Part shown: positions 22,069-33,860 of the stretch, in pieces | Layout of the letters: every line of letters begins with the position of its first letter | Numbering within the stretch: position 1 is the first letter of the stretch | From: Coix lacryma-jobi var. lacryma-jobi | Taxonomy: Eukaryota; Streptophyta; Magnoliopsida; Poales; Poaceae | DNA length: 64,000 nt | Reading direction: 5' to 3' | Assembly (NCBI GenBank): GCA_009763385.1 | Contig: CM019826.1 | Location: 82,407,942 to 82,471,941 of the forward strand | The notes under the pieces: generated by a model | Database searches by the model: none | What the model was told of the DNA's origin: nothing | Seen by the model: the letters and a program-made list of their open reading frames with translations, nothing else | Made by a program: the position numbers and the translations under genes

Positions 22069-23560
22069 CTGGTTGGAGAATGTGTATTGATTACAGAAAA
22101 TTTAACAAGGCAACTAAGAAAGATCACTTCCCGCTACCTTTCATAGACAAAATGTTAGAACGGTTAGCAAATCACTCTTTCTTCTGTTTTCTTGATGGAT
22201 ACTCTGGATATCACCAAATCCCAATCCACCCAGATGATCAAAGCAAAATGACCTTTACATGTCCATACGAAACTTATGCTTATCGTTGAATGTCTTTTGG
22301 ATTATGTAATGCACCTGCTTCTTTTTAAAGATGTATGATGTCTATATTTTCTGATACGATTGAAGAAATCATGGAAGTTTTCATGGATGACTTTTCTGTT
22401 TATGGAAAAACTTTTGATGATTGTCTTGAAAATTTAGACAAGGTTTTGCAAAGATGTGAAGAAAAGCACTTAGTCCTTAATTGGGAAAAATGTCACTTTG
22501 TGGTTAAAGAAGGTATAGTGCTAGGTCACTTAGTGTCTGAACGTGGAATGGAGGTAGACAAAGCTAAAATTGAAGTAATTGAACGTTTGCCTCCACTGAT
22601 TAATGTCAAAGGAATTCATAGTTTTCTTGGCCATGCTGGTTTTTACCGTAGGTTTATAAAAGATTTTTCTCACATTGCTGGACCACTCACAAATCTTTTG
22701 GCCAAGGATGATCCTTTTGAATTTGATGATGCATGCTTAGAATCTTTTAACACTCTTAAGAAAGTGCTCACGTCTGCACCTATCATTCAACCTCCTGATT
22801 GGTCTCTACCTTTTGAGATCATGTGTGATGCAAGTGATTTTGTTGTAGGAGCAATGCTAGGACAATATAAAGATAAAAAGCATCATGCAGTTGCTTACAC
22901 CAGTAAAACTTTAATAGGACCTCAACTTAATTTTGCTACTACTGAAAAAAAACTTCTGGCTGTTGTTTTTGCTATAGACAAGTTTAGATCTTATTTAGTG
23001 GGATCAAAGGTGACTGTTTATACTGATCATGATGCACTAAAATACCTGCTCACTAAGAAGGATGCTAAGCCACGCTTGATAAGATGGGTTTTGCTACTCC
23101 AAGAATTTGACTTAGAAATAAAAGACAAGAAAGGAGTAGAAAACTCTGTAGCTGATCACATGTCTAGAATGCATTTTGAAAATCCTCAGGAATTGCCTAT
23201 AAATGACTCACTCAGGGATGACATGCTTTTTCAAGTCTCTAGATCTGACCCCTGGTACGCAGACATTGTCAATTTTATAGTTGCAGGGTATGTACCACCG
23301 GGAGCAAATAAGAAGAAGCTGATCTATGAGAGTAGGATCCACATATGGGATGATTCATATCTATTCAGAGTATGCTCTGATGGATTACTCAGAAGATGTG
23401 TGCCAGCTGAAGAAGGAATCAAGATCATTGAACGCTGTCACTCTTCACCATATGGAGGACATTATGGGGCATTCCGAACACATGCGAAGATCTAGCAAAG
23501 TGGATTTTTCTGGCCAACCATGTACCAAGACACAAAAGACTTTGTCCGGAGGTGTGGACC
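22069..23560 (+). pseudogene. pol: Athila-type Ty3 pol fragment (RT, RNase H, start of integrase)
   Basis: The frame opens in RT (MCIDYRKFNKATKKDHFPLP) and shows DGYSGYHQIPIHP, the palm motif VFMDDFSVYG, the RT connection FLGHAGFYRRFI, RNase H (MCDASDFVVGAML, YTDHDALKYLL, NSVADHMSRM) and the integrase N-terminal zinc region (CHSSPYGGHYGAFRTHAKI ... FVRRCG). FMDD together with DPWYADIVNF is characteristic of Athila elements. Three in-frame stops break it: TGA near 22288, TAA near 22326 and TAG at 23493-23495. The sequence ends inside the integrase zinc finger where chromovirus B begins. The 5' part is lost in the gap. Confidence 0.85.
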
Positions 23561-26492
23561 TGTGACGTAACGACCCTAATCCCATGGCCCACTGATCACT
23601 ATCAACCACTGACAGTCGATCCGTACAGCCAAGAGATTAAGACCGGGTTCGCCACTGGGCTACATCAGTGCCCGATGTCCGCAGGATCAGCTCACAATTC
23701 AGTTACAATCTCTTGAACATTTTGACAAATAACATCGGAGTAAATAGCGGAAGACTTAAATAACAATAGTTTTACAAACCAGTGTTCAACATAAACTTAA
23801 AGTGAAATTATTACAGACCATAGTTCAAATAGAGTTGGCAGGGTAGCAGATGACAACAACTAAAAGATAAAGATACATCACCCAGCCCGAGGGTGAATAA
23901 TCACTCATCGGCCTCATCGGCCTCTTCCTGAACGACAGTCACACAGCAGGGTCCGAGGCATACTGAGGAGTCTGCCATACCTGCAACATGGGTAAAAGAA
24001 CCCTGAGTACAAAGGTACTCAACAAGACTTACCCGACTAAAGAAAAGGGAGAAGACTCAGGAATGCAGGCTTAGGGTAGTCAAGGTGAGGCTTAAGCAAG
24101 TTCAAGTATTTTGCAGAAAAACATTTTTGGTAAACCTTATTTTTATTTTGAAAGATTCGGTATTCCTTGTTCCATCATAATCATTCATGATTCATTTTAC
24201 ATTTCAAAACAGACCTAGTTGAGAACCACTCCCTGTTGACAGTCAGTGACTAAGTCTCCATAACCGAGGAGCAGCGTTAATCCGGATAAATAATACTCAG
24301 CTGAGGATCCCTATCCACACTGCATATGTAGCACCCAAGCTTGCATATGCCAACTCGTCTACCACGATTCCTCCAAGATTGGGCCCGGTCCTACGCCACC
24401 CGGAAGTACAGTACACCACTCCAATCCGGGCCTCTAACCCACGTGGGTACATGCTACTTCCGCCATCTCTCCACTCCCAGTGCGCGGTTGTCGGTCCAAT
24501 CAAGGATTCCTCGGAGCCGAAGCTTTCCGTAGTATGTGAATAGTTGCAAGTCTTAGTCAATCAGGCCCCCATACAGGTGGTCCCTAAATTTTCCAGCCAG
24601 CGACAAGCACCTCGGGACTCTAACCCAAGAGTACAGGTCCTGTCAGTTTTTCAACCCTGTCCCGGTCGGTGTCAACTGTTGAGTCCCGGACTACAACATG
24701 ACGGCACCGTACGCAAGGACAACCTCTCCTTCCCATTGACTAGGTACGGATCAGATACTTAGCCAATGGTGGGAGTAAACCAGAAATTCCCATAAATATT
24801 CTTAAAGTGATCACACTTTTGAACTTGGCATTTTTATTGCAAATCTATCATATAGCATTGCTAAGCATTTTTCAAATAGTTTTTGAAAAGCAGGTATCGG
24901 GTGTATCATTGGTCAAGGTAGATAATGCATCAGATAGGATTTCACTCAACTCCTATCAACCTAATGCAATAATTTAACTCAAAACATTTAAAGAAAGCAT
25001 TTATAAAAGCAAGGTAGGGTTAAATGCACCGGGGCTTGCCTTGGACGGCAAAAAGAGTAGACTCGGGGTAGGTATAAGCGTCGGAGCTCGGGGTTGCCTC
25101 GGGGACAGATCCTTCGGTGGCTACCTCGACTTCAGGGCCTTCTTCGTCAACTATACGGATGCAATGATGAATGCTCATGAGAATGGTGATATGGACTTAA
25201 GGTGCAAGACAAACCACTGATACTAGATTACTCTAAGGCAAGGCATAAACGAAATCTAGGTTGAGCATAAAAGTAACCATTTCTTCCTTAAGCAAAATTT
25301 GATTAAACTAGACTTTATCATAACTATCCTAAGCATCAACCAACATAGCATCACAAACATCATAGACCAAAGGGTAGGGGTCTATGAACATCAAGCAATC
25401 CCAAAAGTCACTTCACAGGGCATTCAACGCTAACTCTAATCACCTTTTCTATTTTCTTAATTATTTAAAAAGGTCATTTTATGAAGGTGCTCCAAAAATT
25501 ACCAAATTAATCACACAAGTTCATTAGAGTACAACTATATGGCAAAACAAATTTCATAATTTTTGGAGGTCATTAAGGTGCTCAATTAAATCTAGACATT
25601 TAATTAACAAAAGGCACTATTCCTTAATTAAAATAAAGCTCCAAAAATCAACTTGTTTCAAAAGACTTCAAAATTTCACCAGAGACTTGTCATGGCATAA
25701 CTAGCTCACAAAAAGTGATCTCATAAATTTTGGAGTTATAAATCATTTTCTAAAAATCCAAAACCATCATTTATTAATTAAAAGGGAGATTTTTCATTTT
25801 CAAATTTTTGCAGAAAAGTCAAGTTTTATATTTTTATAAAATACTTCAGAGCATAAAGAGTCTACCACAAAAATTTCAGAGTTTATGGATCAACACAGAA
25901 AATCACACAAAAAGATGAAATCTGAACACTATTCACATGTATGAGAAAATTGAAAAACAACACTGTTCTTCTCCTCCGTTCGCCGGCGGCCGGCCGACGG
26001 CGGCGGCGCTGCTGCGCCGGCCACTGCGGGCACTCCGCGGCGAAACCGAGGGCATGGAGAGGTTCAGGAGCTCACCGTGAGTCGATTAAGCGGCTCGGCG
26101 AGGGAAGGGGATGAACGGAGGGAGGTGGTCGACGGTGGCCGGCGGAAAGCTCACGGCGGCGATCGTCGTCCCGATGATCCTGAGCACCAAACAAGTCCAC
26201 AGGGGCGGGGTTAGAGTCGCACGGGAGTAAGGAAGGTGATGCGGAGGTCGGAGGGAGATGATCAAGGCCGGAGAGGGAGTATTTCACGATCCCGACCTCG
26301 ACGGGCTTCTCGCCGGAGATGGGAACGGCGAGTTACGCCGGGCAACCAGGGACGGTAGAGACCAATTGAGGAGTGGGGAAGCTGCACGGGCTCAAGGCGG
26401 AGCTGTTGAGCTAGTTGGTTGAGCGGCGGAGGGTTCGGACTGGGCTGGCCACGGTGGCGGAGGCGGTGAGAGCTTCGGCTCACCGGCGGGGA

Positions 26493-26502
26493 GGTTTTAT
26501 AG
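26493..26502 (-). promoter_or_regulatory. TATA box in 3' LTR of B
   Basis: CTATAAAACC on the minus strand between the U3 side (AT-rich, right) and the GC-rich leader (left). Confidence 0.5.
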
Positions 26503-26879
26503 GCGCGCTCGGGGGCGGAGAGGTGTCACGGGCAGGCGGGTAAGCTTCACGGAGGCGTGCGCACTCGATTGTGCTCTGGCAGCAGGGTTGACGCGCGCTC
26601 GGGGCCTGGGCGTGAGCTCGCCGGCGATGGCCACGCGGCGGCGGAGCGACGATCTGGAGCTGTAGGGGACGGCGCACGGGTCAACTTTGGCGCGTGCGGG
26701 AGCGGTATGATGTCGCGGTTGCGGGCGACAGGTCGGGGGCGGGCGTGCGGCTGCCAGGCGCGTGGTGCACGCGGCACCGGCGGGGCGCCATGGCCGGGTC
26801 CCCCCCCTACCGGAGAAGATGAACAGTGTAGGGTGTAGGTTTTGACTTTTGGCTAGTTTCTGAAATTTGCAAATTACTT

Positions 26880-27330
26880 CCAAAATTTGAACTGTGCGAC
26901 AAAAACTCAAAAACACCAAAGTTGTTCAGAAAAATGAGATCTACAACTTTGTCAATATGAACATTTTCAAATTCCAAATAGTTTTTGAACAAATTTGAAA
27001 CAGTAAGGGGGACACTTTTTCAAACTTGATTCAAATCAAAATTACTCTGGATTTCAAACTGAAACTTGAAAATCTGTAAACATGAAAGTTTGTTCCTTTT
27101 ATCAAAACCTACAACTTTGCTATTATACACTTTTCCAGAAACTCATTAGTTTTTGAACTCATTTTGAAAACTGAAAAGGGGACAAAAACTGGAGTTTGAA
27201 TTGAATTTGAAATAACTCAAAACTTTGTACTGCAACTTGAAAATTTGTAAATACCAAAGTTGTTTCTCTTTGACAGATCTACAACTTTGCTTTTTGGGCC
27301 AATCCCAAATTTTGAATAATTTTGATTACA
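26880..27330. repeat. Three diverged 169 bp modules with dyad CAAAGTTGT...ACAACTTTG
   Basis: Right arms ACAACTTTG begin at 26943, 27111 and 27281, spaced 168 and 170 bp. Two units have a perfect left arm CAAAGTTGT 17 nt upstream. The 5' LTR holds only two modules (right arms 36997 and 37164). Confidence 0.65.
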
Positions 27331-27657
27331 AAAAGAGGGATAAAATCCAGGATTTGGAAATCAGGGTTTCACAAAGGGATTTGAAATCAAATTCTGATCT
27401 TTGAACTTTGGCCAACACAACAAACACTACAAGACACCAAAGGAACAAGAATTACACAAAGCTAATCACAGAGAGATGAAATTACCATTTTGCCCTAGTA
27501 GAGAGAAGTGGGCTAATTAGGGTTTTTGAAATAGAGGTAATTCACATAAAATGATACACTTAGCAAATGCATACACATGAAATCATGATTAAGATGCTTA
27601 ATGATGATAATGATGGTATGTCAAGTTAATTACATGCTAAGCACCAGAGGTGTTACA

Positions 27658-27694
27658 GCCTCCCCCCCCTAAAAGAATCTCGCCCCGAGATTCT
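27658..27694 (-). other. Polypurine tract and hairpin of B
   Basis: The minus strand has a G-rich purine tract directly before the 3' LTR, preceded by a 9 bp perfect stem AGAATCTCG / CGAGATTCT with a 3 nt loop (27674-27694). Compared with A, one stem pair has changed on both arms. Confidence 0.75.
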
Positions 27695-27732
27695 GCGTCT
27701 TAAGGAAGGACAAAGAGGGGATAAGACAAACC

Positions 27733-30600
27733 TTACATAGACAGGGATTCGAGAAAGTCGGGGTAGTTCTTTGCTAAGAAGTCTTCGGATTCCCAGGTGG
27801 CTTCTTCTTCAGAGTGCTGGTTCCACTGTATTTTGTACCATCTCGTGGTAGTTCTTCGAGTAACGCGATCCTTGTGGTCCAACACGCGAACTGGATATTC
27901 TGAGTAGGACAGATCAGGCTCTAGCTCAACACCTTCAACTTCCACGACATGTTCTGGTACTCTGAGACATTTCTTGAGTTGGGAGACATGGAAAACATTG
28001 TGGACAGCGGAGAGATGATCGGGCAACTTCAGCTTGTAAGCTACCTTGCCACAACATTCCAAAATCTCAAACGGACCAATGTAACGGGGTGCTAACTTTC
28101 CTTTGACTCCAAAACGAGTGACTCCTTTGGTTGGTGAGACCTTGAGATATACATAATCTCCAACTTGAAACTTCAGAGGTCGACGTCTCTTGTCAGCGTA
28201 ACTCTTCTGTCGAGATTGGGCAATCTTCATATTCTCTTGTATCTGCTTGACTTTCTCTTCCATATCTTTAACCAGGTCAACTCCAAAGAATTCTCTTTCT
28301 CCGGGCTCAGACCAACTGAGGGGTGTACGACAACGACGACCGTACAGTGCTTCAAAGGGTGCCATTTTGATGCTCTCTTGGTAACTGTTATTATAAGAGA
28401 ACTCTGCCAAAGGCAAACAGTCATCCCAAGTATCTGCGAAGGTAAGAACACAGGCTCTCAACATGTCCTCCAGCACTTGGTTGACTCGCTCAGTTTGTCC
28501 ATCTGTTTGCGGATGATATGCCGTACTATGTAAGAGCTTGGTTCCAAGTGAGGTATGGAACGCTTTCCAAAACTTAGCGACAAACTGGGTACCACGGTCA
28601 GAGACAATGGTCTTGGGTATGCCATGAAGCTTCACTATGTTGTTCTTGTACAAGGTGGCATACATGGGGACGGTGTAACTGGTCTTCACTGGCAGAAAGT
28701 GAGCTTGCTTAGTGAGTCGGTCCACAATTACCCAAATGGAATCAAAACCTTTCTGGGTCTTGGGTAGTCCATTGACAAAATCCATACTAATGTCGTCCCA
28801 TTTCCAAGCGGGTACTGACAAAGGTTGCAATTCTCCTCCAGGCTTCATGTGTACTGCCTTGACTCTTTGGCAGGTATCACACTGAGCGACATACCGGGCA
28901 ATCTCAACCTTCATTTTAGTCCACCAGAATCTCTGCTTTAAGTCTTGGTACATCTTGTTGCTGCCGGGGTGAATAGAGAATCTGGTCAAGTGTGCTTCAT
29001 CAAGGATAACTGTCTCAATTCAGGCACCTTGGGAACTACTAGGCGGTTCTTGAACCAAACAACTCCTACATCATCGATCCTGAAACAATCAGTCTTTCCA
29101 GTCTGGACCTTTTCGATGATGTGCTTGATTCCAGGGTTATCCTTCTGAGCAGCAATGACTTGATCCTTGATGGTTGTTTCGATGCTGACATTGTTCAGGC
29201 TTCCTTGCGAAATTATTTCGATACCCATCCCTTTCGAGATCATGGCACAAGGAAAGATCATAGGGCTTCGTCATCAGACAGTTGCAGTGTGACTTGCGAC
29301 TGAGGGCATCGGCAACTACATTTGCCTTACCTGGATGGTAATGTACTTTGAGATCATAATCTTTAATAAGCTCAAGCCATCTTCTCTGCCTCATATTCAA
29401 TTCTTCTTGAGTTGAAGATAACTTTAGGCTCTTGTGATCCGTATACATATTGCAGATACTGCCCAACAGATAGTGACGCCAAATCTTCAAGGCATGCACG
29501 ACTGCTGCTAGCTCAAGATCATGGGTTGGGTAGTTTTTCCTCATGTCGCTTAAGCTGTCGTGAGGCAATAAGCAATTACTCGTCATTCTTGCATCAAAAC
29601 ACAGCCCAAACCAGTACCAGATGCTCACAGTATACATCAAAGGGTTTCTCGATATCTGGTTGAGCTAGGACTGGTGAGGTAGTTAGCAGTTTCTTCAAGG
29701 CTTTGAAAGGCTTGCCTCACAGGGCTGGTGACCAACGAAATCCACGGAATTCTTCAACAACTCTGTGATAGGCTTGGCGACTCTGGAGAAATCTGGGATG
29801 AAACGACGATAGTATCCAGCCATTCCCATGAAGCTGCGAACTTCGCGGACAGTGGTAGGTGGCTTCCAATCCAAAGATTCTGCCACTTTTTCAGGGTCAA
29901 ACTGACACACCTTCAGCGGACAGGACATGACCAAGGAATTGAATTCGATCTAGCCAGAATCACATTTACTGAACTTGGCATACAGCTGGTGATCTCTGAG
30001 ACGAGAGAGAACGATTCGAAGATGCTTGGCTGATCTTCAGGAGTTCTTGAATAGACAAGGATGTCGTCAATGAACACGACTACAAATTTATCGAGCTCTG
30101 CATGAACACAGAGTTCATAGAGATACCTGAAATGAGCGGGGGCATTGGTCAAGCCAAAGGACTGACCAAATACTCATAGAGGCCGTATCTGGTGTGAAAG
30201 CCTGTTTAGGAATTGTCGTCTGGACGATTTTTATACTGGTGGTAGCCAGATCTGAGATCAATTTTGAGAACACTCTGGCTCCAGATAACTGGTCAAAAAG
30301 GAGGTCAATGGCGGGGCAAGGGATATTTATTTTTGATGGTGACCTCGTTTGAGTGGGCGATAGTCAACGCACAGACGAAGACTTTTGTCCTTCTTCTTCA
30401 CAAAAATAGCAGGACAGCCCCAAGGAGATGAACTTGGGCGAATGAGACCCTTGTCCAATAGCTCTTGCAATTGGATCTTCAGCTCTGCCAACTCTCTGGG
30501 AGGCATTCGATAAGCTCTGCGGGATATCGGAGCAGTCCCGGGCTTTAGCTCTATGGCAAAACTCAACATCACGGTCAGGAGGCCAGACCGGGTAGATCTT
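27733..30600 (-). pseudogene. pol: Chromovirus B pol: RT, RNase H, integrase, chromodomain
   Basis: The integrase frame 28989-27733 (418 residues) is open. It has a zinc finger (CDTCQRVKA), a DDE core (ISMDFVNG, VSDRGTQF, HPQTDGQTERVNQ), GPY/F (PRYIGPFEIL) and a chromodomain (VRVLDHKDR ... YKIQWNQHSEEEATWESEDFL). RNase H lies at 29640-29137 (YTDHKSL, NVVADALSRK). RT is shredded between 29,640 and 30,572 over several frames (VVFIDDILVYSR near 30100, MAGYYRRFIPDF near 29800, ELLDKGLIRPSSSPWG near 30450). Most breaks are single-base losses against a well-conserved family, which may be partly consensus error. The chromodomain keeps the central Trp, but a His stands where HP1 has its third aromatic cage residue, as in A. 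Confidence 0.88.
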
Positions 30601-32211
30601 CTGGAAAGACATCAGGGAACTCACAGACCACGGGAATATCCCTGACTTCCGGAACACAGGCGGTATTCAACTGGGTGGTTGCTGGTTTTTGAGGCATAGG
30701 AAGTTGGAGAAGGAGTTTGGAAGTGCTGTTAGGAATATCCACTCTCACAACTCTATTCAAGATGTCTATCATGGCTTTATACTGACACATCCAATTCATG
30801 CCTAAGATGACTCTATCTCTTGATTGCGCCGTACTAACATGGTGGTAGGAAAGACATGTTTCCCCCAACCTTACTGGTATACTGCGAACCACTTCCTTAG
30901 TACTTATACGCCCTCCAGGCGAAAATATGCAGAAACTTTCTTTTAAATCCTCAATTGATATTTCATGCTTGATGACAAAAGTACGACTGATGAAGGAATG
31001 CGATGCACCAGAATCAAACAACACAACTGCAGGGTGATTGGCAACAGGAAACCTACCGATCATGACGGGCTCCCCTTCTGGTATATCGCTGACAGCGGTG
31101 TAGTAGACTTGCCCGTGCTTCTTGACAATCCTGCCTTTCTGAGCATGCTGCTGCTGTGCACGGTGCTGCTGCTGCTGTGGTCCTCCAGGACCCTTCTGCG
31201 CGTTCTGTGCATACTTCTTGGGTTTCGGACAATCACGAGACCAGTGGCCAAGTTGGCCGCAGTTGTAGCAGGGATGGTTATAGGCTGTTTGTGGGGTGGT
31301 GATACGAACACCTGGGGCGTTCGGCTGCGTGGCACTCTGCTGATTGGCGTTGTGGGTGGTAGCCGCAGTACGGACGACCACTTGCTGATGAGGGTAAGGT
31401 GGACGGTTGTGGTGGTGGCTGGGGTGATAGATGATCCTCTGGCGTTTGTGACCGCCAGAGAAGCTGCTTGACCCAGCTTTCTTCTTCTTCTTCTTCCTTC
31501 CTGATACTGGCGATTGCTTTCTTCAAAAGCAACAGCCCGGTCAACAACATCATGATAAGACCCAGTCAGGTTATTGGACAAGCTCCTGCGGATCTTCGGA
31601 TGTAATCCTCTGAGGAAACAATCCCTTTTCTTCTCATCTGTGTTGACATACTCTGAGGCATACTGGCTGAGATGATTGAATTGACCCACATACTGCATGA
31701 CTGTGGAGTCTTTCTGTTGGAGAGCCAGGAACTGATCAAGCTTCATCTTCATTAATCCGGAAGGGATGTGATGAGCACGGAAAGCAGTTCGGAACTCTTC
31801 CCAGGTCAATTGATGACCTTCTGGCTGGGCAGCCAACAGGTTGGCGTACCAAGCGCTTGCGGGACCACGAAGCTGCTGTGAAGCAAACCGAGGCTTCTGG
31901 ATTTCAGTGCATCGGATGAGACCAAACTTCTGCTCCATGGTGCGGAGCCAATCATCAGCTTCGAGGGGTTCATCGGCTCTGGTGAAAACCGGTGGACGGG
32001 TTTCAGTGAAATCCACATATGTACTCTCATGGTTGTTGTTGTCGCGGCGACCACGGTGACCATTGTTGTGCTGCCCCTGATTTTGAGCCATCAGGTTGGC
32101 AGCGGCGGCCAAGGCTGCAATGGCATCTGCCAGGGTAGCAGGAACTGGTGGAGGGTTTGGAAGGTTGGCATCATCGGAACCTCCAGCTCCAGAGCGGGTG
32201 TTCACAGGCAT
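30575..32211 (-). pseudogene. gag: Chromovirus B gag and protease
   Basis: Starts at the ATG at 32211 (MPVNTRSGAGG), directly after CAG. Gag domain motifs are LEADDWLRTMEQKF, SAWYANLLAAQP and IPSGLMKMKLDQFL. A frameshift near 31,400-31,490 leads into a second frame with the CCHC knuckle CYNCGQLGHWSRDC, a Gln-rich spacer and the protease active site LFDSGASHSFIS, followed by VILGMNWM. A and B gag align over the whole length, with different N-terminal linkers. Confidence 0.87.
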
Positions 32212-32224
32212 CTGTTAAACAACT
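32209..32224 (-). promoter_or_regulatory. Splice-acceptor-like CAG|ATG at gag of B
   Basis: The minus strand reads AGTTGTTTAACAG|ATGCCT; CAG (32212-32214) abuts the start codon. Confidence 0.45.
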
Positions 32225-32572
32225 TGGAACTTAGCATACAAAGATTAAGTTCTGAAACAACTGACTGAGAAACTTCATTGATTCAAAGATATGATGGATA
32301 CAGATGACTGACAGGTGGCAACTGACTGATAAGGGGAAAAGGTACGAAAGAAAGATACAGACTCCTCTTAACAAACTACAGACTAACGCTCCCAAACCTA
32401 AACTAAGGTTTTAGGTAAGCAGGTGGTACAGACACAGGGGAACTCCATCTCCTAAAGACGGGTCTAGTCTTCATCGATGATGATCATTTCTTCGTCGTCG
32501 TCTTCTTCTTCGAGGATGAGCTCAGGCTCAACCTCCTCGTCCTCGTCTTCAGCGTGGATGTCCTCAGCAGGT

Positions 32573-33067
32573 TCAATTCCTTCGTCCATCTGGCTCTTGA
32601 CCCACATCAGGTTCTTCTACTACTCCGTCCTCAGGTTCTTCCATAACCGGGGGTACCAAGGGGTGAAGTTGATCATACAGCTGATGCACTTCCTCATGAA
32701 GCATATCATTGAACTGTTCAATCTGAGCTGTGTACTGCTGCAGTCCGTGGAGCTCGGCTCTGGTGACGTCCTCGCGGGTCCAAGCATCATTGCGCTGCTC
32801 GATAGCGCGAACCGTGTTCCGGTTGGCCTGCTCCAGGGAAGCTCGTGCCTCATAAAACTCCAGACGTGAGTGGTAGAAGTCATGCTCCAAGTTCTCCAGC
32901 TCAGCCTTCAGATTCTTGATTTCCTCCTGGTTCTTACGGGTGCGGCGGGGAAAGCGACGACCATTTGAAGATTCGGCAGTCTCTTCTCCAACGCGTGGTG
33001 CCAGCTGGTGGCGCGGCACACCATGCGGTCCAGTCGACTTGCGGGCAGTCAGCTTGATGCGAGCCAT
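32573..33067 (-). CDS. Extra ORF upstream of gag in B: H3 tail-like N-terminus and coiled coil
   Basis: 164 codons from the ATG at 33067, chosen because it lies 2 nt after a strong splice acceptor and begins MARIKLTARKSTG. Residues 2-25 match the H3 tail at 15 of 23 positions. K4, R8, K9, S10 and T11 are kept, T3 is I and K14 is H, and the same one-residue insertion as in A (GVPRH) follows. Then comes a basic patch (GRRFPRRTRKNQ), a coiled coil of about 100 residues and an acidic stretch. A one-base frameshift near 32,580 cuts the end; the next frame is very acidic to a stop at 32464 and ends EEMIIIDED, like the end of the A protein. The 110-residue middle domain of A is absent. Function unknown; the inference is as for A. 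Confidence 0.82.
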   Translation of the reverse strand: MARIKLTARKSTGPHGVPRHQLAPRVGEETAESSNGRRFPRRTRKNQEEIKNLKAELENLEHDFYHSRLEFYEARASLEQANRNTVRAIEQRNDAWTREDVTRAELHGLQQYTAQIEQFNDMLHEEVHQLYDQLHPLVPPVMEEPEDGVVEEPDVGQEPDGRRN

Positions 33068-33100
33068 GCCTGGACAAGAGAAGGTAGATGAGAGAAAGGC
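33065..33100 (-). promoter_or_regulatory. Strong splice-acceptor-like site at the H3-tail ORF of B
   Basis: About 27 nt rich in C and T (CTTTCTCTCATCTACCTTCT and on) leads to CAG at 33070-33072, with GC and then the ATG at 33067. The match to a plant 3' splice site is good. Confidence 0.6.
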
Positions 33101-33375
33101 TAGCAAGAGAAAAGGTATAGGTATTCTACCCCAACGAACTTAGAGAGGAAGTTAACTTTAGTGATTATGACATGATGCATGAATCGTTCCTACGGAACAA
33201 GGTAATGCATTAAGTAACATATATAGGGCTTAAGACATGTTGCTCCACTAGCTAGTGTTGTCATATGAGAGACAAGATGAGAGAAGCAATTTGGACTCAA
33301 AATAGTCAAGTTTAGTTTGTTTGGACTCAAAAGGTCTTTTGAAGTTTTCGCAAAACGAACACTGCAACGTTAAAG

Positions 33376-33393
33376 TGAGATGCTCCGATACCA
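33376..33393 (-). other. Primer binding site of B, initiator tRNA-Met
   Basis: The minus strand reads TGGTATCGGAGCA before the match fades, with the same A-to-G change as in A, 3 nt from the LTR edge at 33397. Confidence 0.8.
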
Positions 33394-33831
33394 CTCTGTG
33401 ACGGAACGACCCTAATCCCATGGCCCACGTGTCCCTGTCAACCTCTGACAGCCGAACCCATGTTCCATGTGATTAAGACCCGTTCGCCACCGGGCTACAT
33501 CAGTGCCCAATGTCCGCAGGATCATCTCACAATTCGGTTACAGCATTGCATACTTTTACAAATAACATCGGAATAAAGAGCGGAAGACTTAAATAACAAT
33601 AGTTTTACAAACCGAGGTTTTAAATGAGGTAAGGAGTTATTACAAACCATTGTTCGGGAATTTCAAAGTAGACAACGTAGCGGGAACATTAACATAGATA
33701 CATGTAACACCCAGCCCGAGGGTGCACATTTACTCATCGGCCTCATCGGCCTCTTCCTGGATGAAGGTCACGCAACAGGGTGCGAGACACATCGGGGTCT
33801 CAGGCATACCTGCAACATGGGTAACAAACCC

Positions 33832-33860
33832 TGAGTACTGGGGTACTCAACAAGACTTAC
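33832..33860 (-). promoter_or_regulatory. Hairpin and 5' splice-donor-like site in 5' LTR of B
   Basis: A 7 bp stem TGAGTAC / GTACTCA with loop tggg (33832-33849) lies 5 nt from GTAAGT on the minus strand (33860-33855). The 3' LTR copy has loop aaag; chromovirus A has a 6 nt loop. Confidence 0.5.

Larger units (their letters stand above)
23561..27657 (-). repeat. 3' LTR of chromovirus B
   Basis: Edges are TGTGACGTAACG and GGTGTTACA. It holds a hairpin (24004-24021) with a GTAAGT donor (24027-24032), a GC-rich tract (25,975-26,810) with a minus-strand TATA box (26493-26502), and three modules of about 169 bp with CAAAGTTGT / ACAACTTTG dyads (right arms at 26943, 27111 and 27281). Confidence 0.88.
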
